The position numbers were made by a program, and so were the translations under genes. From contig JAHHTO010000112.1 in assembly GCA_020024595.1 (NCBI GenBank), positions 1-7,841 on the forward strand: a DNA stretch of 7,841 bases, given 5' to 3'. The notes under the pieces are model-generated. The model was not told where the DNA came from. It ran no database searches and saw only the letters and a program-made list of their open reading frames with translations. This stretch comes from Schaedlerella sp. GTDB taxonomy: Bacteria > Bacillota > Clostridia > Lachnospirales > Lachnospiraceae. This document shows, in pieces, positions 6,632-7,841 of the stretch. Positions within the stretch are counted from its first letter, which is position 1. Every line of letters starts with the position of its first letter.

Positions 6632-7507
6632 ATGCAGTTATGGATTGAGAATTTTGTGGAAAAATATATCGGCGACTGGTACTTTCCGTCAATTCGTGTT
6701 ACGGATATTATGGAAATCTTGATTATCACGGTGATTGTCTATGAGATTATGCTCTGGATTAAGAATACAAAGGCTTGGATGTTGTTAAGGGGGATGCTGA
6801 CCCTTGCAGCGTTTATTCTGATTGCAGCTATTTTTCGGATGCATACAATTCTATATCTTGCAGAGGCAATGATCAATGTACTTGCAGTAGCAGCGGTTGT
6901 CGTTTTCCAACCAGAGCTGCGCAGAGCATTGGAGAAGCTGGGAGAGAAGAATTTGTTGAGTGGTTTTACTCTGTTTGATAAGAATAGGGAAAATCAAAGA
7001 TTTTCTGACGATACGATTGGAGGTATCGTGAAAGCCTGTTTTGAGATGGGCAGTGTTAAAACCGGGGCGTTGATTGTGGTGGAGCAGGCAATTCATCTGA
7101 CAGAATATGAAATGACCGGAATTGAATTAGACTGTAAAGTGTCGGAACAGGTTCTGATCAATATATTTGAACACAACACACCGCTCCACGATGGTGCAGT
7201 AATCATACGAGAGAACAGAATTACATCTGCTACCTGCTATCTGCCGCTATCAGATAATATGCAGATTAGTAAGGATCTTGGAACAAGGCATCGAGCAGCT
7301 TTAGGTATGAGTGAGGTCAGTGATGCACTGGTGATTGCGGTTTCGGAAGAGACCGGTAAGGTGTCTCTTGCGAAAGGGGGACAGCTTGTCCGTGGTGTTA
7401 CATCGGAGTATCTGACAACCAGACTGCGTCAGATTCAATATCGGATGCCGGATACGAAGAAGAGGTTTACTCTGCGGAAAGGACGGCGGAAGCATGAGGA
7501 AGAATGA
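6632..7507 (+). CDS. cdaA: CdaA, membrane-bound diadenylate cyclase (DAC domain)
   Basis: Makes the second messenger c-di-AMP from two ATP at the cytoplasmic membrane; c-di-AMP controls potassium and osmolyte uptake, turgor and, indirectly, cell wall integrity. The 291-residue product, from ATG 6632 with AGAGG (6617-6621) and GGTGGA (6623-6628) just upstream, has the CdaA layout. There are three N-terminal membrane spans (about 24-43, 50-68, 72-92), a linker containing VVFQPELRRALEKLG, then the DAC domain from about 125. Catalytic signatures are intact: GALIVV (145-150), the DGA motif in PLHDGAVII (DGA 187-189) and the RHR motif in LGTRHRAALG (RHR 219-221), followed by SDALVIAVSEETG. The tail is basic (KKRFTLRKGRRKH) and somewhat longer than in the Bacillus subtilis protein. 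The downstream cdaR start overlaps it by 14 bases, the classic cdaA-cdaR pairing. An 84-base purine-rich gap separates it from the upstream membrane gene, with no hairpin or good promoter that I can see. Confidence 0.97.
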   Translation: MQLWIENFVEKYIGDWYFPSIRVTDIMEILIITVIVYEIMLWIKNTKAWMLLRGMLTLAAFILIAAIFRMHTILYLAEAMINVLAVAAVVVFQPELRRALEKLGEKNLLSGFTLFDKNRENQRFSDDTIGGIVKACFEMGSVKTGALIVVEQAIHLTEYEMTGIELDCKVSEQVLINIFEHNTPLHDGAVIIRENRITSATCYLPLSDNMQISKDLGTRHRAALGMSEVSDALVIAVSEETGKVSLAKGGQLVRGVTSEYLTTRLRQIQYRMPDTKKRFTLRKGRRKHEEE

Positions 7508-7841
7508 ATGGCATAATCTGGCGAATAATCTTGGATTGAAAATCATCGCGCTTGTATTCTCTGCACTGCTATGGTTGTTTGTCGGAAATATTAATGATCC
7601 GATTAAAAGTGATGCATTCACCGATATACCAATTACAATCAAAAATGAAGAAATTGTAAGCAATGATGGAAAAACATATAAGTTGATGGATGACATAGAG
7701 TCTGTACGTGTAATTGTTCGTGCCCGTCGATCTATCTTGTCCAAAATCAGCAGTAAGGATGTTGCCGCGGTTGTAGATTTGCGGCAAAGAGACAGCGATA
7801 CCGGAGTGGTTCCGATAACGGCAGAGGTGGCTGGTTACGAG
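7494..7841 (+). CDS. cdaR: CdaR (YbbR-domain) regulator of CdaA, N-terminal part (3' truncated by window edge)
   Basis: Membrane-anchored partner that binds CdaA and modulates c-di-AMP synthesis through extracytoplasmic YbbR repeats. ATG 7494 opens a frame that stays open to the window end (116 residues visible). AAAGGA (7478-7483) sits 10 bases ahead and the start overlaps cdaA by 14 bases, implying translational coupling. Residues 1-12 are short and polar (MRKNEWHNLANN), followed by one membrane span, about 13-31 (LGLKIIALVFSALLWLFVG), typical of CdaR/YbbR with the remainder outside. The visible part of the first repeat includes FTDIPITIKNEE and DDIESVRVIVRARRSILSKI, matching the alternating beta pattern of YbbR domains. 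Length and number of repeats cannot be judged. Other ATGs at 7504 and 7508 are in other frames. In many Firmicutes glmM follows, but that lies beyond the window. Confidence 0.92.
   Translation, partial: MRKNEWHNLANNLGLKIIALVFSALLWLFVGNINDPIKSDAFTDIPITIKNEEIVSNDGKTYKLMDDIESVRVIVRARRSILSKISSKDVAAVVDLRQRDSDTGVVPITAEVAGYE

Noticed and set aside
7301..7744. Minus-strand open frame across cdaA and cdaR
   Set aside because: Antisense to two recognised coding regions that overlap each other; no independent support.

Overview
The window reads as ordinary chromosomal DNA from a low-to-mid GC Gram-positive anaerobe. Protein style (RecD2 rather than RecBCD, CdaA/CdaR, ComF, an MreB/Mbl-type actin), purine-rich Shine-Dalgarno sites and A/T-rich sigma-A-type promoters all fit the Clostridia, most likely Lachnospiraceae; this taxonomic call is inference from gene content and protein character, not from a search. 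Every gene is on the + strand. I see no mobile element, CRISPR array, tRNA or rRNA gene, and no gap without a gene longer than about 145 bases.

Layout. (1) The 3' end of uvrA (nucleotide excision repair) enters from the left and stops at 827. (2) A 145-base gap carries a probable promoter and leader for a stand-alone MreB/Mbl-type actin gene (973-1962), closed by a likely intrinsic terminator. (3) recD2 (GTG start at 2062) is followed by comF in an overlapping frame. The comF reading frame has no ATG, GTG or TTG upstream of its first zinc-binding cysteine pair, so an ATT start, recoding or a sequence change must be considered. (4) An extended -10 promoter overlapping the end of comF begins a probable operon: a small two-span membrane protein of unknown function, a polytopic membrane protein of unknown function, cdaA (membrane-bound diadenylate cyclase) and the 5' part of cdaR (its YbbR-domain partner), which runs off the right edge.

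How the genes work together. The left half is genome maintenance and DNA uptake (UvrA, RecD2, ComF) interrupted by a cytoskeletal gene. The right half is a membrane-centred c-di-AMP module: CdaA makes c-di-AMP from two ATP, CdaR is its known extracytoplasmic/membrane partner, and two unrecognised membrane proteins precede them in the same apparent transcript. These two unknowns are the best candidates here for something undescribed; the remainder is well-known biology.
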